From the NCBI RefSeq assembly GCF_001570405.1, contig NZ_BBYM01000053.1:1-45110 (forward strand): a stretch of 45,110 nucleotides of DNA. Direction: 5' to 3'. The position numbers and the translations under genes are program-made. This document shows, piece after piece, positions 15,410 through 23,939 of the stretch. The stretch's first letter is position 1; each line of letters begins with the position of its first letter. The notes beneath the pieces were generated by a model. The model saw only the letters and a program-made list of their open reading frames with translations, had not been told where the DNA came from and did not search any database. The stretch comes from Microtetraspora niveoalba. GTDB taxonomy: Bacteria; Actinomycetota; Actinomycetes; Streptosporangiales; Streptosporangiaceae.

Positions 15410-16225
15410 TTACGGTGTCGTCGACGTCCACGCGTCGGTGACGATGCGGGAGACGCGCGCCTCAACATTAATGCCCTTCGCCGCCAGGGCGGACGTCAGA
15501 CGCTCGGCGGCGTCGGCCAGCCAGGGCCACTCCGTCGCCCAGTGGGAGGCGTCGATCAGCGCGGGGCCTTCCCCGGCCTCCACGAACTCGCTCGCCGGGT
15601 GGTGACGCAGGTCGGCGGTGAGGAACACGTCGGCGCCCGAGGCGCGGGCGGCGCCGAGGAGGGAGTCTCCCGCTCCCCCGCTGACCGCGACCGTGGCGAC
15701 CTCGCGCCCGGGGTCGCCCGCCACCCGCAGCGGACCCGCCGTACGGGGCAGGCCGGAGGCGGCGCGCTCGGCGAACTCGCGCAGCGGGACCGGGGACGGC
15801 AGAGTCCCGACCCGGCCGAGGCCGCGGCGGGGGTCGTCGGCGGCGGGCAGCAGCGGGCGCAGCTCCCCGGTCAGGCCGACGGCCCTGGCCAGCGCGTCGG
15901 AGACCCCGGGGTCGGCGACGTCGGCGTTGGTGTGCGCGGTGTAGAGCGCGACGTCGTTCCTGATCAGCCGGTGGACCACCCGGCCCTTGAACGTGGTCGC
16001 CGCGACGCTGGTGGTGCCGCGCAGATAGAGGGGGTGGTGGGTGACGAGGAGGTCGGCGCCGTATTCGAGCGCCTCGTCCACGACGGCCGCGACGGGGTCG
16101 ACGGCGAAGAGGATCTTCCGCACGGTCCGCCCGGGGTCGCCGCACACCAGCCCGACGGCGTCCCAGGACTCCGCCCAGGCGGGGTCGTACAGCGTCTCGA
16201 TCTCGGTGACGACGTCGGCAAGCAC
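15410..16225 (-). CDS. Nif3-like dinuclear metal centre protein (Rv2230c-like)
   Basis: This 271-residue protein belongs to the NIF3/GTP cyclohydrolase I type 2 family, which forms hexameric toroids with two metals per subunit. The metal ligands are visible in LLVTHHPLYLRG and in DASHWATEWPW near the C terminus, and the N terminus has the family's ESWDAVGLVCGD. The biochemical role is unsettled in bacteria. GTG 16225 starts the frame. It is the first gene of the Nif3/zinc-ribbon/RNase H operon and is divergent from the dipeptidase operon, with 108 bases between them for both promoters. Confidence 0.93.
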   Translation of the reverse strand: MLADVVTEIETLYDPAWAESWDAVGLVCGDPGRTVRKILFAVDPVAAVVDEALEYGADLLVTHHPLYLRGTTSVAATTFKGRVVHRLIRNDVALYTAHTNADVADPGVSDALARAVGLTGELRPLLPAADDPRRGLGRVGTLPSPVPLREFAERAASGLPRTAGPLRVAGDPGREVATVAVSGGAGDSLLGAARASGADVFLTADLRHHPASEFVEAGEGPALIDASHWATEWPWLADAAERLTSALAAKGINVEARVSRIVTDAWTSTTP

Positions 16226-16333
16226 ACGCGCAGACTACCGCCGGCGGGGGGCGTCCGGAGATCGCTCCGGCACCGGTGGAGCGGGGGCGGTGAGTGTAAC
16301 GTCCGACAGACAACCTCTAGAAGGGACTCCAGG

Positions 16334-17377
16334 ATGCCCTTTCGGGACCTGCACAGGGACGCCGTCGTCGCCGACACCCACAACGACCTGCTCATGGCCG
16401 TCTCGGCCCGGCCGCCGCGCCAGTGGGCCTCGTTCTTCCGCCGGCAGTGGCTGCCGCAACTCGTCGAGGGCGGCGTGGACGTGCAGGTCCTCCCGGTGTT
16501 CATCGACGACGAATTCCGGCCCGAGGGCGCCCTCCGCCAGACCCTGCGCATGATCGAGTGTGCGCACGTGATCGCCGAGGGCAACCCCGAGTCCGTACGG
16601 CTCTGCCTGGACGGCGACCAGATCGACGAGGCGCTCGCGCTCGGCCGGATCGCCCTGGTCCTGGCGATGGAGAGCATGCCCGGCATCGACGCGAGCGTCG
16701 AGCTCATCCCCACGATGCACCGGCTCGGCGTACGGGTCGCCTCGATCGCCCACTGGAGGCGCACGCCGCTGGCCGACGGCAGCGGCGAGGACGCCACCGG
16801 GTCCCGGCTGACCGACGCGGGCGTCGAGGCCGTCGGTGAGATGGAACGGCTCGGCATGATCTTCGACGTGTCGCATCTCGGGGCGTCCGGGGTGGAGCAC
16901 GTCCTGGAGATCGCGACCCGCCCGGTCATGGCCACGCACTCCTCGGCGCGGGCGCTGCGCGACCACCACCGCAACCTCACCGACGCGCAGCTGCGCGGCG
17001 TCGCGGCGACCGGCGGCGTGATCTGCGTCAACTTCCTGGCCGCCTTCCTGCTGGAGGACGCGCGCTCGGCCACCGTGGACCACCTGGTGGACCACATCGA
17101 GCACATCGCGGGCGTCGCCGGGATCGACCACGTGGGGCTCGGCCCGGACTTCGTCCGCGAGGTGTACGCCGACCTCACCCCGCCGTGGTGCTGCGAGGAG
17201 GCCGGCTTCAGCGGGCTCGACACCGGCGCCGCCATCCCGGGCCTGGACGGCCCGCGCGGCATGCCGCTGGTGACCGAGGGGCTGCTCAAGCGCGGCTTCT
17301 CCGAGGACGAGATCGTCAAGATCCTCGGCGGCAACGTGATGCGGCTGTTCCGCTCCGAGCTCGGGCGCGGCCGATGA
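16334..17377 (+). CDS. Membrane-dipeptidase family (M19) zinc dipeptidase
   Basis: This is a 347-residue, probably cytoplasmic metallopeptidase. The N-terminal DTHNDLL gives the first zinc ligands His16 and Asp18. The bridging Glu is in AMESMPGI, and later ligands lie in FDVSHLG and THSSARALRDHHRN. There is no signal peptide. M19 enzymes cleave dipeptides and many bacterial ones accept a D-residue at the C-terminal position. ATG 16334 has AGGGACTCCAGG upstream; the open frame reaches to 14705 antisense to other genes and is not used. It is the first gene of an operon with an amidohydrolase, an acyltransferase and an acylamino-acid racemase, where it could supply free D-amino acids from peptidoglycan-derived or dietary dipeptides. 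Confidence 0.93.
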   Translation: MPFRDLHRDAVVADTHNDLLMAVSARPPRQWASFFRRQWLPQLVEGGVDVQVLPVFIDDEFRPEGALRQTLRMIECAHVIAEGNPESVRLCLDGDQIDEALALGRIALVLAMESMPGIDASVELIPTMHRLGVRVASIAHWRRTPLADGSGEDATGSRLTDAGVEAVGEMERLGMIFDVSHLGASGVEHVLEIATRPVMATHSSARALRDHHRNLTDAQLRGVAATGGVICVNFLAAFLLEDARSATVDHLVDHIEHIAGVAGIDHVGLGPDFVREVYADLTPPWCCEEAGFSGLDTGAAIPGLDGPRGMPLVTEGLLKRGFSEDEIVKILGGNVMRLFRSELGRGR

Positions 17378-18549
17378 ACCCGGAGGCGATGCTGGCCGAC
17401 CTGGAGGAGCTCGTCCTGTGCGAGTCGTACTCCTCCGACCTGGCGGCCGTGGAGCGCAGCGCCGGGGCCGTGGCGGCGCAGGGGGCCCGCCTCCTGGGCG
17501 CGGAGCCCGAGACGATCGTGATCGACGGCGTCACCCATCTGAAGTGGACGTTCGGCACGCCCCGGGTGCTGCTCCTGGGCCACCACGACACCGTGTGGCC
17601 GATCGGCTCGCTGCGGGCGCACCCGTGGTCGGTGGTCGACGGGGTGGCCCGCGGGCCGGGGGCGTTCGACATGAAGGCGGGGCTGGTGCAGCTCTTCCAC
17701 GCCCTGGCCTCGCTCCCCTCGCTCGACGGGGTGTGCGTGCTGGTCGTGGGCGACGAGGAGCTGGGGTCGCCGACCTCCCGTCCGCTCATCGAATCGGTCG
17801 CCGCGGGCCTCGCGGCGACGTTCGTGCTGGAGGCGAGTGCGGACGGCGGCGCCCTCAAGACGGCCCGCAAGGGGGTCTCCCGGTACGAGCTGCTCGTGCA
17901 GGGGAGGGCCGCCCACGCCGGGCTCGAACCCGAGCGCGGCGCCAACGCCGGGGTGGAGCTGGCCCACCAGATCCTGGCGATCACGGAGATCGCGCAGCGG
18001 GTGAACTCCTCGTCGGAGGCGGGCATGGTGTCGGTGACGCCCACCCTGCTCTCGTCGGGGACCAGCACGAACACCGTCCCGGCGGCGGGCAGAGTGGCCA
18101 TCGACGTCCGGGTGCCCGACCTCGCCTCGCAACTGAAGGTGGACGAGCTCATGCGGGCGCTCACGCCCCGGCTCTCCGGCACCCGGCTGGAGCTCCACGG
18201 CGGGCCCAACCGGCCGCCCCTCGACCCCGCGTCGTCGGCCGCCCTGTTCGCCCGCGCCGTACGGCTCGCGGACGATCTCGGGATCGGGCCGCTGGAGGGG
18301 GTGGCCGTCGGGGGCGCCTCCGACGGCAACTTCACGGCGGGCGTGGGCTGCCCCACCCTGGACGGCCTGGGCGCGGTCGGCGGCGGGGCGCACGCCGCGC
18401 ACGAGCACGTGATCGTGGCCGAGATGCCGGTCCGGGCCCGGCTCGTCGCCGCGCTGGTCGGCTCCGTGCTCGCGGACACGGACCCGCGGCCGCGACCCGC
18501 CGCGGGAGCGGTGACCGTCCCGGAACCCGTCCCCGGAGCCACGCCGTGA
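17374..18549 (+). CDS. M20 metallopeptidase / N-acyl-amino-acid deacylase
   Basis: This 391-residue protein belongs to the M20 family, nearest to glutamate carboxypeptidase-type members. Metal-site motifs are LLLGHHDTVW, GAFDMKAG and VVGDEELGSPTS, with a dimerisation-domain segment GRAAHAGLEPERGAN and the late histidine in GGAHAAHEH. The ATG overlaps the dipeptidase stop (ATGA), so the two are co-translated. In the Geobacillus N-succinylamino acid racemase locus an M20 desuccinylase releases the L-amino acid, and the same role is proposed here. The Pro-rich C-terminal tail (from about residue 370) is unusual and abuts the repeat-bearing start of the next gene. Confidence 0.9.
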   Translation: MNPEAMLADLEELVLCESYSSDLAAVERSAGAVAAQGARLLGAEPETIVIDGVTHLKWTFGTPRVLLLGHHDTVWPIGSLRAHPWSVVDGVARGPGAFDMKAGLVQLFHALASLPSLDGVCVLVVGDEELGSPTSRPLIESVAAGLAATFVLEASADGGALKTARKGVSRYELLVQGRAAHAGLEPERGANAGVELAHQILAITEIAQRVNSSSEAGMVSVTPTLLSSGTSTNTVPAAGRVAIDVRVPDLASQLKVDELMRALTPRLSGTRLELHGGPNRPPLDPASSAALFARAVRLADDLGIGPLEGVAVGGASDGNFTAGVGCPTLDGLGAVGGGAHAAHEHVIVAEMPVRARLVAALVGSVLADTDPRPRPAAGAVTVPEPVPGATP

Positions 18550-19523
18550 GCCGGGACGCGGACGCGGACACACGAGCGGACGCGGGCACAGGCGCGGACG
18601 CGGACACACGAGCGGACGCGGGCACAGGCGCGGACGCGGACACAGGAGCGGACGCGGGCACAGGCGCGGACGCGGACACAGGCGCGGACGGGGAGGGCGA
18701 CGACGAGGCGTGGGCCGCCGCCGAGGAGGCGGCGGCGCTCTGCCGCGTCCGCGTACGCGAGCTGCGCGAGATCGCGGACTTCGAGCGCGTGATCCGGGTG
18801 TTCGACGAGATCTGGCACCCGGAGCCCGCCAACCCGCCCATCACGGTGGAGCTGATGCGGGCCCTGTCCCACGCGGGCAACTACGTGGCGGGCGCGTTCG
18901 ACGGCGACACGCTCGTGGGCGCCTCCGCCGGGTTCTTCGCCTCGCCCGCCGGCGAGGCGCTGCACTCGCACGTCACCGGCGCGGTACGGCGCGGCGCGGG
19001 CTTCGCGCTCAAACTGCACCAGCGCGCCTGGGCGCTGCGGCGGGGCCTGACCCGGATCACCTGGACCTTCGACCCGCTCGTACGGCGCAACGCCCACTTC
19101 AACCTGGCCAAGCTCGGCGCGCTGCCGGAGGAGTACCTGCGCGACTTCTACGGGCCGATGGCCGACGCGGTCAACACCGGCGACGAGTCCGACCGCGTGC
19201 TCGCGGTGTGGCGGCTGGACGCGCCGCACGTCGTGCGGGCGTGCCGGCGGGAGCCTTACCTGCCGGAGGTTCCCCCGGGCGCGGTCCGGGGAATCTCGCA
19301 CGAGGGCGGGCGCCCGGCGGTCCACGTCGTGGACGGTGTTCCGGGCGACGGCGAGGTGGTCCTCGTCGCCGTCCCCGAGGACGTCGAGTCGCTCCGCCGC
19401 TCCGATCCCGGCGCGGCGGCGGCCTGGCGGCACGCCGTACGCGAGGTCCTGGGCGGGCTCATGGAGGGCGGCGCGCGGGTGATCGGGTTCGCCCGCGGCC
19501 ACTACGTGGCGCGGACCGGGTGA
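18546..19523 (+). CDS. GNAT-superfamily acyltransferase (COG3375-like) with N-terminal repeat tail
   Basis: This is a 325-residue protein from GTG 18546, which overlaps the previous stop as GTGA. Residues 5-52 are nearly four copies of a 12-residue unit (ADADTRADAGTG), acidic and certainly disordered. The folded part starts near VRVRELREIADFERVIRVF and continues through GAFDGDTLVGASAGFF and the HSHVTGAVRRGAGFALKLH segment, typical of the GNAT proteins that accompany N-acylamino acid racemases. In Geobacillus the linked GNAT enzyme is a D-amino-acid N-succinyltransferase. The acyl donor here is not determinable. Start choice could instead lie after the repeat, but no ATG or good ribosome binding site is seen there. 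Confidence 0.85.
   Translation: MSRDADADTRADAGTGADADTRADAGTGADADTGADAGTGADADTGADGEGDDEAWAAAEEAAALCRVRVRELREIADFERVIRVFDEIWHPEPANPPITVELMRALSHAGNYVAGAFDGDTLVGASAGFFASPAGEALHSHVTGAVRRGAGFALKLHQRAWALRRGLTRITWTFDPLVRRNAHFNLAKLGALPEEYLRDFYGPMADAVNTGDESDRVLAVWRLDAPHVVRACRREPYLPEVPPGAVRGISHEGGRPAVHVVDGVPGDGEVVLVAVPEDVESLRRSDPGAAAAWRHAVREVLGGLMEGGARVIGFARGHYVARTG
18558..18701 (+). repeat. 36-bp in-frame tandem repeat, about 3.8 copies
   Basis: Units begin at 18558, 18594, 18630 and 18666. The first two are identical over 36 bp, the third differs by one base (CGA to GGA codon) and the fourth decays at its end. Each encodes 12 residues of Asp, Ala, Thr and Gly. Confidence 0.93.
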
Positions 19524-19593
19524 GGCGCGGGGCGGGAGACATGCGAGGGCACCCGGGTGGGGACAACGCGACGGGAACGGGCCGGAGGGGCTT

Positions 19594-20697
19594 GTGAAGA
19601 TCACTGGGGTGGAGCTGCGCCGGGTCGCGATGCCGCTGGTCGCGCCGTTCCGCACGTCGTTCGGGGTGGAGCGCACGCGTGACGTGCTGCTGGTGCGGGT
19701 GGTGACGCCGGACGGCGAGGGCTGGGGCGAGTGCGTGGCACCGGCCGAGCCGGCGTATTCCTCCGAGTACGCCGACGGCGCGGCCGACGTGATGCGCCGC
19801 TTCCTGATCCCGGCGCTGACCGCGTTGCCCCAGGTCGACGCGTACGCCGTGGGCCGGACGCTCGAACGGTTCAAGGGGCACAGGATGGCCAAGGCGGCGC
19901 TGGAGGCCGCCGTGCTCGACGCCTGGCTGCGCGCCGCCGAGCAGCCGCTTTCCGGGTTCCTCGGCGCGTCGCGCGAGCGGGTGCCCTGCGGCGTCTCGGT
20001 GGGCATCGCGGACTCGGTCCCCGAACTGCTCGACACGGTCGGCCGCCATCTCGACGAGGGGTACGTCCGGATCAAGCTGAAGATCGAGCCGGGGTGGGAC
20101 GTCGAGCCGGTGCGGGCGGTCCGGGAGCGGTTCGGCGACATCCCGCTACAGGTGGACGCCAACGCCGCGTACACGCCGGCGGACGCGCCGCATCTGGCGC
20201 GGCTTGACGCGTTCGGGCTGCTGCTGATCGAGCAGCCGCTGGCCCACGATGACCTGGTGCGGCACGCGGAGCTGGCCCGGCGGATCTCGACGCCGATCTG
20301 CCTGGACGAGTCGATCGAGTCGGCCGAGCACGCGGCGGCGGCGATCTCGCTCGGGGCCTGCTCGGTGGTGAACATCAAGCCCGGCCGGGTGGGAGGCTAT
20401 CTGGAGGCGCGCCGCGTCCACGACGTGTGCCGCGCGCACGGTGTCGCGGTGTGGTGCGGCGGGATGCTGGAGACCGGCATCGGCCGGGGCGCCAACGTCG
20501 CGCTCGCCGCGCTGCCGGGGTTCACGCTGCCGGGCGACACGTCGGCGTCCCGGCGGTACTTCGCCACCGACCTGACCGCTCCGTTCGAGCTGCGCGACGG
20601 CCATCTCGACGTACCGGCGGGGCCGGGCATCGGGGTGGAGCCGCTGCCGGACGTCCTGGACGAGGTCACCACCGCGGTGGAGTGGATCCCGGCCTGA
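19594..20697 (+). CDS. N-acylamino acid racemase / o-succinylbenzoate synthase-family enolase
   Basis: This 367-residue member of the enolase superfamily is in the NSAR/OSBS group. All key residues are in place: KLK with Lys161 and Lys163, metal ligands Asp188 (VDAN), Glu213 (EQPL) and Asp238 (LDES), and the opposite base Lys262 (NIKPGRVGG). The family catalyses o-succinylbenzoate synthesis, N-acylamino acid racemisation, or both. No menaquinone genes are nearby, while a GNAT acyltransferase, an M20 deacylase and a dipeptidase are, so racemisation of N-acyl amino acids is the better call. GTG 19594 has GGAGGGG about 6 bases upstream; the gap to the GNAT gene is 70 bases. Confidence 0.93.
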   Translation: MKITGVELRRVAMPLVAPFRTSFGVERTRDVLLVRVVTPDGEGWGECVAPAEPAYSSEYADGAADVMRRFLIPALTALPQVDAYAVGRTLERFKGHRMAKAALEAAVLDAWLRAAEQPLSGFLGASRERVPCGVSVGIADSVPELLDTVGRHLDEGYVRIKLKIEPGWDVEPVRAVRERFGDIPLQVDANAAYTPADAPHLARLDAFGLLLIEQPLAHDDLVRHAELARRISTPICLDESIESAEHAAAAISLGACSVVNIKPGRVGGYLEARRVHDVCRAHGVAVWCGGMLETGIGRGANVALAALPGFTLPGDTSASRRYFATDLTAPFELRDGHLDVPAGPGIGVEPLPDVLDEVTTAVEWIPA

Positions 20698-20725
20698 CCC
20701 GGACGCCGACCGGCCTGCGGGCCCC

Positions 20726-20744
20726 CTGCCTGACGTGCAGGCAG
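20726..20744. terminator. 7-bp hairpin after the racemase gene
   Basis: CTGCCTG (20726-20732) and CAGGCAG (20738-20744) pair around a 5-base loop, 29 bases after the racemase stop. The next stretch to 20847 is AT-richer and probably holds the promoter of the histidine kinase. Confidence 0.45.
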
Positions 20745-20847
20745 GAGAAAGGGACCCGGAAGGGACGTTTGCTCACTTTTGACGGCAAATCTCCCTATGT
20801 CCCGCCCACCCTGACCTACTGTGATCATCTGGTCACAGGGGGATCGG

Positions 20848-22209
20848 GTGAGCGTTTGGCACAAGTGGTCGGTCAGGACGCGCCTGACGGCGGTGACGAG
20901 CGCCGTCATGGCGCTGCTCTGCGTCATCGCGTCCGTGTTCATCCTGCTGACCGTCCACGGCAGCGCGACCGACTACCGCGAGGAGCAGCTCGTGGCCGAC
21001 TCCGTACGGGTCGTGCAGCAGTTGCGCCGCAAGGGCGTCCCCGCCACCATCGCCGATCCCGGTGACGCCTCCATCCAGCTCTACAACCCCGTCGGCACGC
21101 TGGTCGCCGCGACCCCGGACGTGCGGGCCGGGCCGCCGCTCGGCGCGTTCGGCACGCCCGACATCGACAACTACGTCATCAGGCACCTGTGCGACATGCC
21201 GTCGTTCCCCGGGCAGTGCAAGATCGTGCTGGCCTTCCCGATCGACCTGGCCAACGGCATCTGGTGGCTCTACGCCGCCAGCCCCCAGGTGCCCTGGTAC
21301 GTCAGCGGGCCCCTGCTGGGCGCGCTCGTCGGGGGCTCGTTCCTGCTCGTCCTGCTGACGGCGCTCGGCGCCTACCGCGTGGTCAGCAAGACACTCGCCC
21401 CGGTGGACGCGATCACCGACAAGCTCGCGCGGATCACCGCGAGCGACCTCAGCCAGCGGGTGCCGGTGCCGCCCTTCCAGGACGAGCTCGAGCGGCTCGC
21501 CGTGACCGCGAACCAGACGCTGGACCGGGCCGAGTCCGCGGTGGACCGGCAGCGCCGCTTCGCCTCGGACGCCTCCCACGACCTGCGCAGCCCGCTGACC
21601 GCGATGCGCGCCGAGGTCGAGGAGGCCCTGCTCCACCCGGACGACACCGACTGGCAGGAGACGGGCAAGGCGCTCCTGGACAGCCTGGAACGCCTCCAGC
21701 ACCTGGTCACCGACCTGCTGCAGATCGCCAGGCTCGACGCCGGCGCCCCCGGACGCAGCGACCCGGTCGACCTGGCGGAGATGGTCGCGGTCGAGCTCGA
21801 CCGGAGGCCGCGCAAGATCACGGTGACCCGGCGGCTCTCCCCCGGCGTCGTGGTGAAAGGAGACCGGCTCCGCCTGGCCCGGCTGCTCACCAACCTCCTC
21901 GACAACGCCGAACGGCACGCCGAGAGCGAGGTGACGGTCCTCGTCGAACGCCGGGGGGACACCGCGGTGCTCGAAGTCGTGGACGACGGCGGGGGCGTCC
22001 CGCCCGAGAAGCGCGAGGTGGTCTTCCAGCGCTTCGCCCGGCTCGACGCGGCCCGCAGCAGGGACGCCGGGGGCACCGGGCTCGGCCTGCCCATCGCCCG
22101 GCAGATCGCCGAGAGCCACTGCGGCACGCTGACGCTGGAGGACTCGCCCAAGGGCGCGCGGTTCGTGCTGCGCATCCCCTGCCCCGTCGAGCCGCCGGGC
22201 GCCGCCTGA
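20848..22209 (+). CDS. Orphan sensor histidine kinase
   Basis: This is a 453-residue membrane kinase. TM1 is about residues 12-36, an extracytoplasmic sensor region covers about 37-145 (with two Cys around MPSFPGQC) and TM2 is about 150-178. HAMP (about 178-232) follows, then a HisKA domain with His244 in DASHDLRSPLTAM. The catalytic domain has the N box (LTNLLDNAERHA), G1 (VVDDGGGVPP), F box and G2 (GGTGLGLPI). GTG 20848 has AGGGGGA upstream; an in-frame GTG at 20821 lacks one. No response regulator adjoins it: the upstream neighbour is the racemase, and downstream a convergent ThDP-enzyme gene starts its stop codon after one base. Its partner must be elsewhere. Confidence 0.93.
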   Translation: MSVWHKWSVRTRLTAVTSAVMALLCVIASVFILLTVHGSATDYREEQLVADSVRVVQQLRRKGVPATIADPGDASIQLYNPVGTLVAATPDVRAGPPLGAFGTPDIDNYVIRHLCDMPSFPGQCKIVLAFPIDLANGIWWLYAASPQVPWYVSGPLLGALVGGSFLLVLLTALGAYRVVSKTLAPVDAITDKLARITASDLSQRVPVPPFQDELERLAVTANQTLDRAESAVDRQRRFASDASHDLRSPLTAMRAEVEEALLHPDDTDWQETGKALLDSLERLQHLVTDLLQIARLDAGAPGRSDPVDLAEMVAVELDRRPRKITVTRRLSPGVVVKGDRLRLARLLTNLLDNAERHAESEVTVLVERRGDTAVLEVVDDGGGVPPEKREVVFQRFARLDAARSRDAGGTGLGLPIARQIAESHCGTLTLEDSPKGARFVLRIPCPVEPPGAA

Positions 22210-22210
22210 G

Positions 22211-23809
22211 TCAGCCGGGCTCCTGGAAGGAGACGACCGTCGGCAGCGGCGTCTTGAGCGCCTCGGCGACCGCGTCGCCCAGCTCCTCCGGGCCGTCGGC
22301 CACCCGCCCGTGCGCGCCGTACGCCGCGGCGAGGGTCATGAGGTCGGGCGCGTGCAGATCGACCCCGACGGGCGGCATGCCGCGCTTGCGCATCCCGTCC
22401 CTGATCTCCCCGAAGCCGCCGTTCACCGCGACCACGATCGGCAGGCTGAGCCGCAGCTCGACGGCGGTCGCCAGCTCCTGGACGCTGAACTGCAGCGCGC
22501 CGTCCCCGGCCAGCACCACGACCGGCCGGTCCGGCCTGCCGACCTTGGCGCCGATCGCGGCGGGCAGCGCGAACCCGAGCGTGCCGTACCCGGCCGGGAA
22601 GAGGAACCGGCCGGGCGGGTCCACCGGCATGCCGACGATCGCTCCGTGGTAGCTCATCATCGAGTTGTCGCCGACCACGACCGTGTCGGCCGGCAGGACC
22701 TCGCGCAGCGCGGCGAGCTGCGGGGCCCACCGCCGGGCGACCTCGCGCAGCTCCGCGTCGCGCTCGCGCTCCACCCGCCCGTCCGGCGCGGGCGCGCCCT
22801 CCTCCGGCTCCGGCACCCGGTCGGCCAGGCCGTCCAGGGCCAGCGCGGCGTCGGCCAGCACCGGAACGCCCGCGACGTGGTCGCCGTACATCTGCGCCGG
22901 GTCGACGTCCACCCGGATCAGCGTGCCGGTCAGGGCGAAGCGGTCCTCCCACAAATCCGCCGGACCCAGCTCGGTGCCGACGGCGAGCACGACGTCGCAC
23001 GAGGCGAGCCAGCGGCGTACGCCGGACAGGTGGAGGGTGGCGCCGAGGCAGAGGGGGTGGCTCTCCGGGACGCAGCCCTTGCCGTTCACCGTGGTGACCA
23101 CGCGCGCCCCGGTGCGCTCGGCCAGCAGCATGGCGAGCCGCCCGGTGACCGGATCGTCGTCGCCGGGCCGCTGCGCGCCTCCGCCGAGGACGATCCCGGG
23201 CCGCCGCGCCCCGCGCAGGAGCCCGGCGGCCCGGTCGAGCGCGGCGGGGTCGGGCACCCGCGGCATCGGCCGGTACGGCGTGGCGAGGTCGGCGCTCCCC
23301 CGGCGGTCGAGCAGGTCGGCGGGCACCTCGACGTGGACGGGGCGGGGCCGGCCCTCGGCGAACGAGATGAACGCGCGGCCGACGGCGGCCGGGATTTCCC
23401 GTATGGAGGTGACCCGGTGACTCCAGGCGCAGAGCGCGTCCAGGGCGCCCGTCTGGTCCTTGCTCTCGTGCAGGTAGCCGCGTCCCAGCCGGGGATGGTC
23501 GCTCGGCACTCCGGGCGACAGCAGCAGGACGGGCGAGGAGTCGGAGTACGCCTGGGCGAGCGCCGCCGCCGCGTTGACCACGCCGGGGCCGGTGGTGGTG
23601 AGCGCGACGCCGGGGCGTCCGGTGACGCGGGCGTACCCGTCGGCGGCGTACCCGGCGCCCTGCTCGTGCCGGGGGGTCACGCAGGCGACGCCGCACCGGG
23701 CGAGCTGCTCGTAGACGGCCAGGTTGTGCGTGCCCGGGATCCCGAAGACCGTGTCCACACCGTGCGCGCGCAACGCGGCGACGAGCACCTCCGCCCCCGT
23801 GGCTTCCAT
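22211..23809 (-). CDS. Thiamine diphosphate-dependent decarboxylase / acetolactate synthase-like enzyme
   Basis: This is a 532-residue ThDP enzyme. The N-terminal pyrimidine-binding domain has the catalytic Glu in RHEQGAGYAADGYAR, a central Rossmann-like domain follows, and the C-terminal domain carries the ThDP motif from GDGALQFSVQEL through VAVNGGFGEIRDG. It is shorter and different from the main acetolactate synthase and resembles the subgroup annotated as 5-guanidino-2-oxopentanoate decarboxylase or undefined 2-oxo acid decarboxylase. The substrate is not predictable here. ATG 23809 starts at the conserved domain; an ORF extends to 23875. A D-2-hydroxyacid dehydrogenase gene precedes it on the same strand with a 130-base gap containing a palindrome, suggesting linked 2-oxo/2-hydroxy acid chemistry. 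Confidence 0.9.
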   Translation of the reverse strand: MEATGAEVLVAALRAHGVDTVFGIPGTHNLAVYEQLARCGVACVTPRHEQGAGYAADGYARVTGRPGVALTTTGPGVVNAAAALAQAYSDSSPVLLLSPGVPSDHPRLGRGYLHESKDQTGALDALCAWSHRVTSIREIPAAVGRAFISFAEGRPRPVHVEVPADLLDRRGSADLATPYRPMPRVPDPAALDRAAGLLRGARRPGIVLGGGAQRPGDDDPVTGRLAMLLAERTGARVVTTVNGKGCVPESHPLCLGATLHLSGVRRWLASCDVVLAVGTELGPADLWEDRFALTGTLIRVDVDPAQMYGDHVAGVPVLADAALALDGLADRVPEPEEGAPAPDGRVERERDAELREVARRWAPQLAALREVLPADTVVVGDNSMMSYHGAIVGMPVDPPGRFLFPAGYGTLGFALPAAIGAKVGRPDRPVVVLAGDGALQFSVQELATAVELRLSLPIVVAVNGGFGEIRDGMRKRGMPPVGVDLHAPDLMTLAAAYGAHGRVADGPEELGDAVAEALKTPLPTVVSFQEPG

Positions 23810-23869
23810 CTCCACCCCCACCCGGAATTCGACGCCAAGGGCTGGTACCTGCGCATCGTATCTTCGGGT

Positions 23870-23884
23870 TGTCACACCGTGACA
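23870..23884. promoter_or_regulatory. Operator-like palindrome TGTCAC-n3-GTGACA
   Basis: A perfect 6+3+6 inverted repeat lies 61 bases upstream of the ThDP-enzyme start, in an AT-richer gap. It suits a dimeric regulator such as a GntR- or Crp-like protein. The regulator is not in the window neighbourhood. Confidence 0.45.
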
Positions 23885-23939
23885 GAGGATCTCAATTCCG
23901 GGCCATCCGGATATAGAGGTATTAGATGGGCTGAATTTC

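Noticed and set aside
14705-16333. Upstream in-frame extension of the M19 dipeptidase
   Set aside because: It runs antisense through two well-identified genes (zinc ribbon and Nif3); the domain and ribosome binding site begin at 16334.
16226-16333. tRNA or riboswitch in the divergent gap between Nif3-like and dipeptidase genes
   Set aside because: Too short and no cloverleaf or known aptamer pattern seen.
18558-18701. CRISPR-like array in the 36-bp repeat
   Set aside because: No spacers; units are contiguous and in frame inside a coding gene.
15964-20378. Very long minus-strand open frames opposite the dipeptidase/racemase operon
   Set aside because: They are antisense shadows created by high GC; no ribosome binding site, and the plus-strand genes have full motifs.
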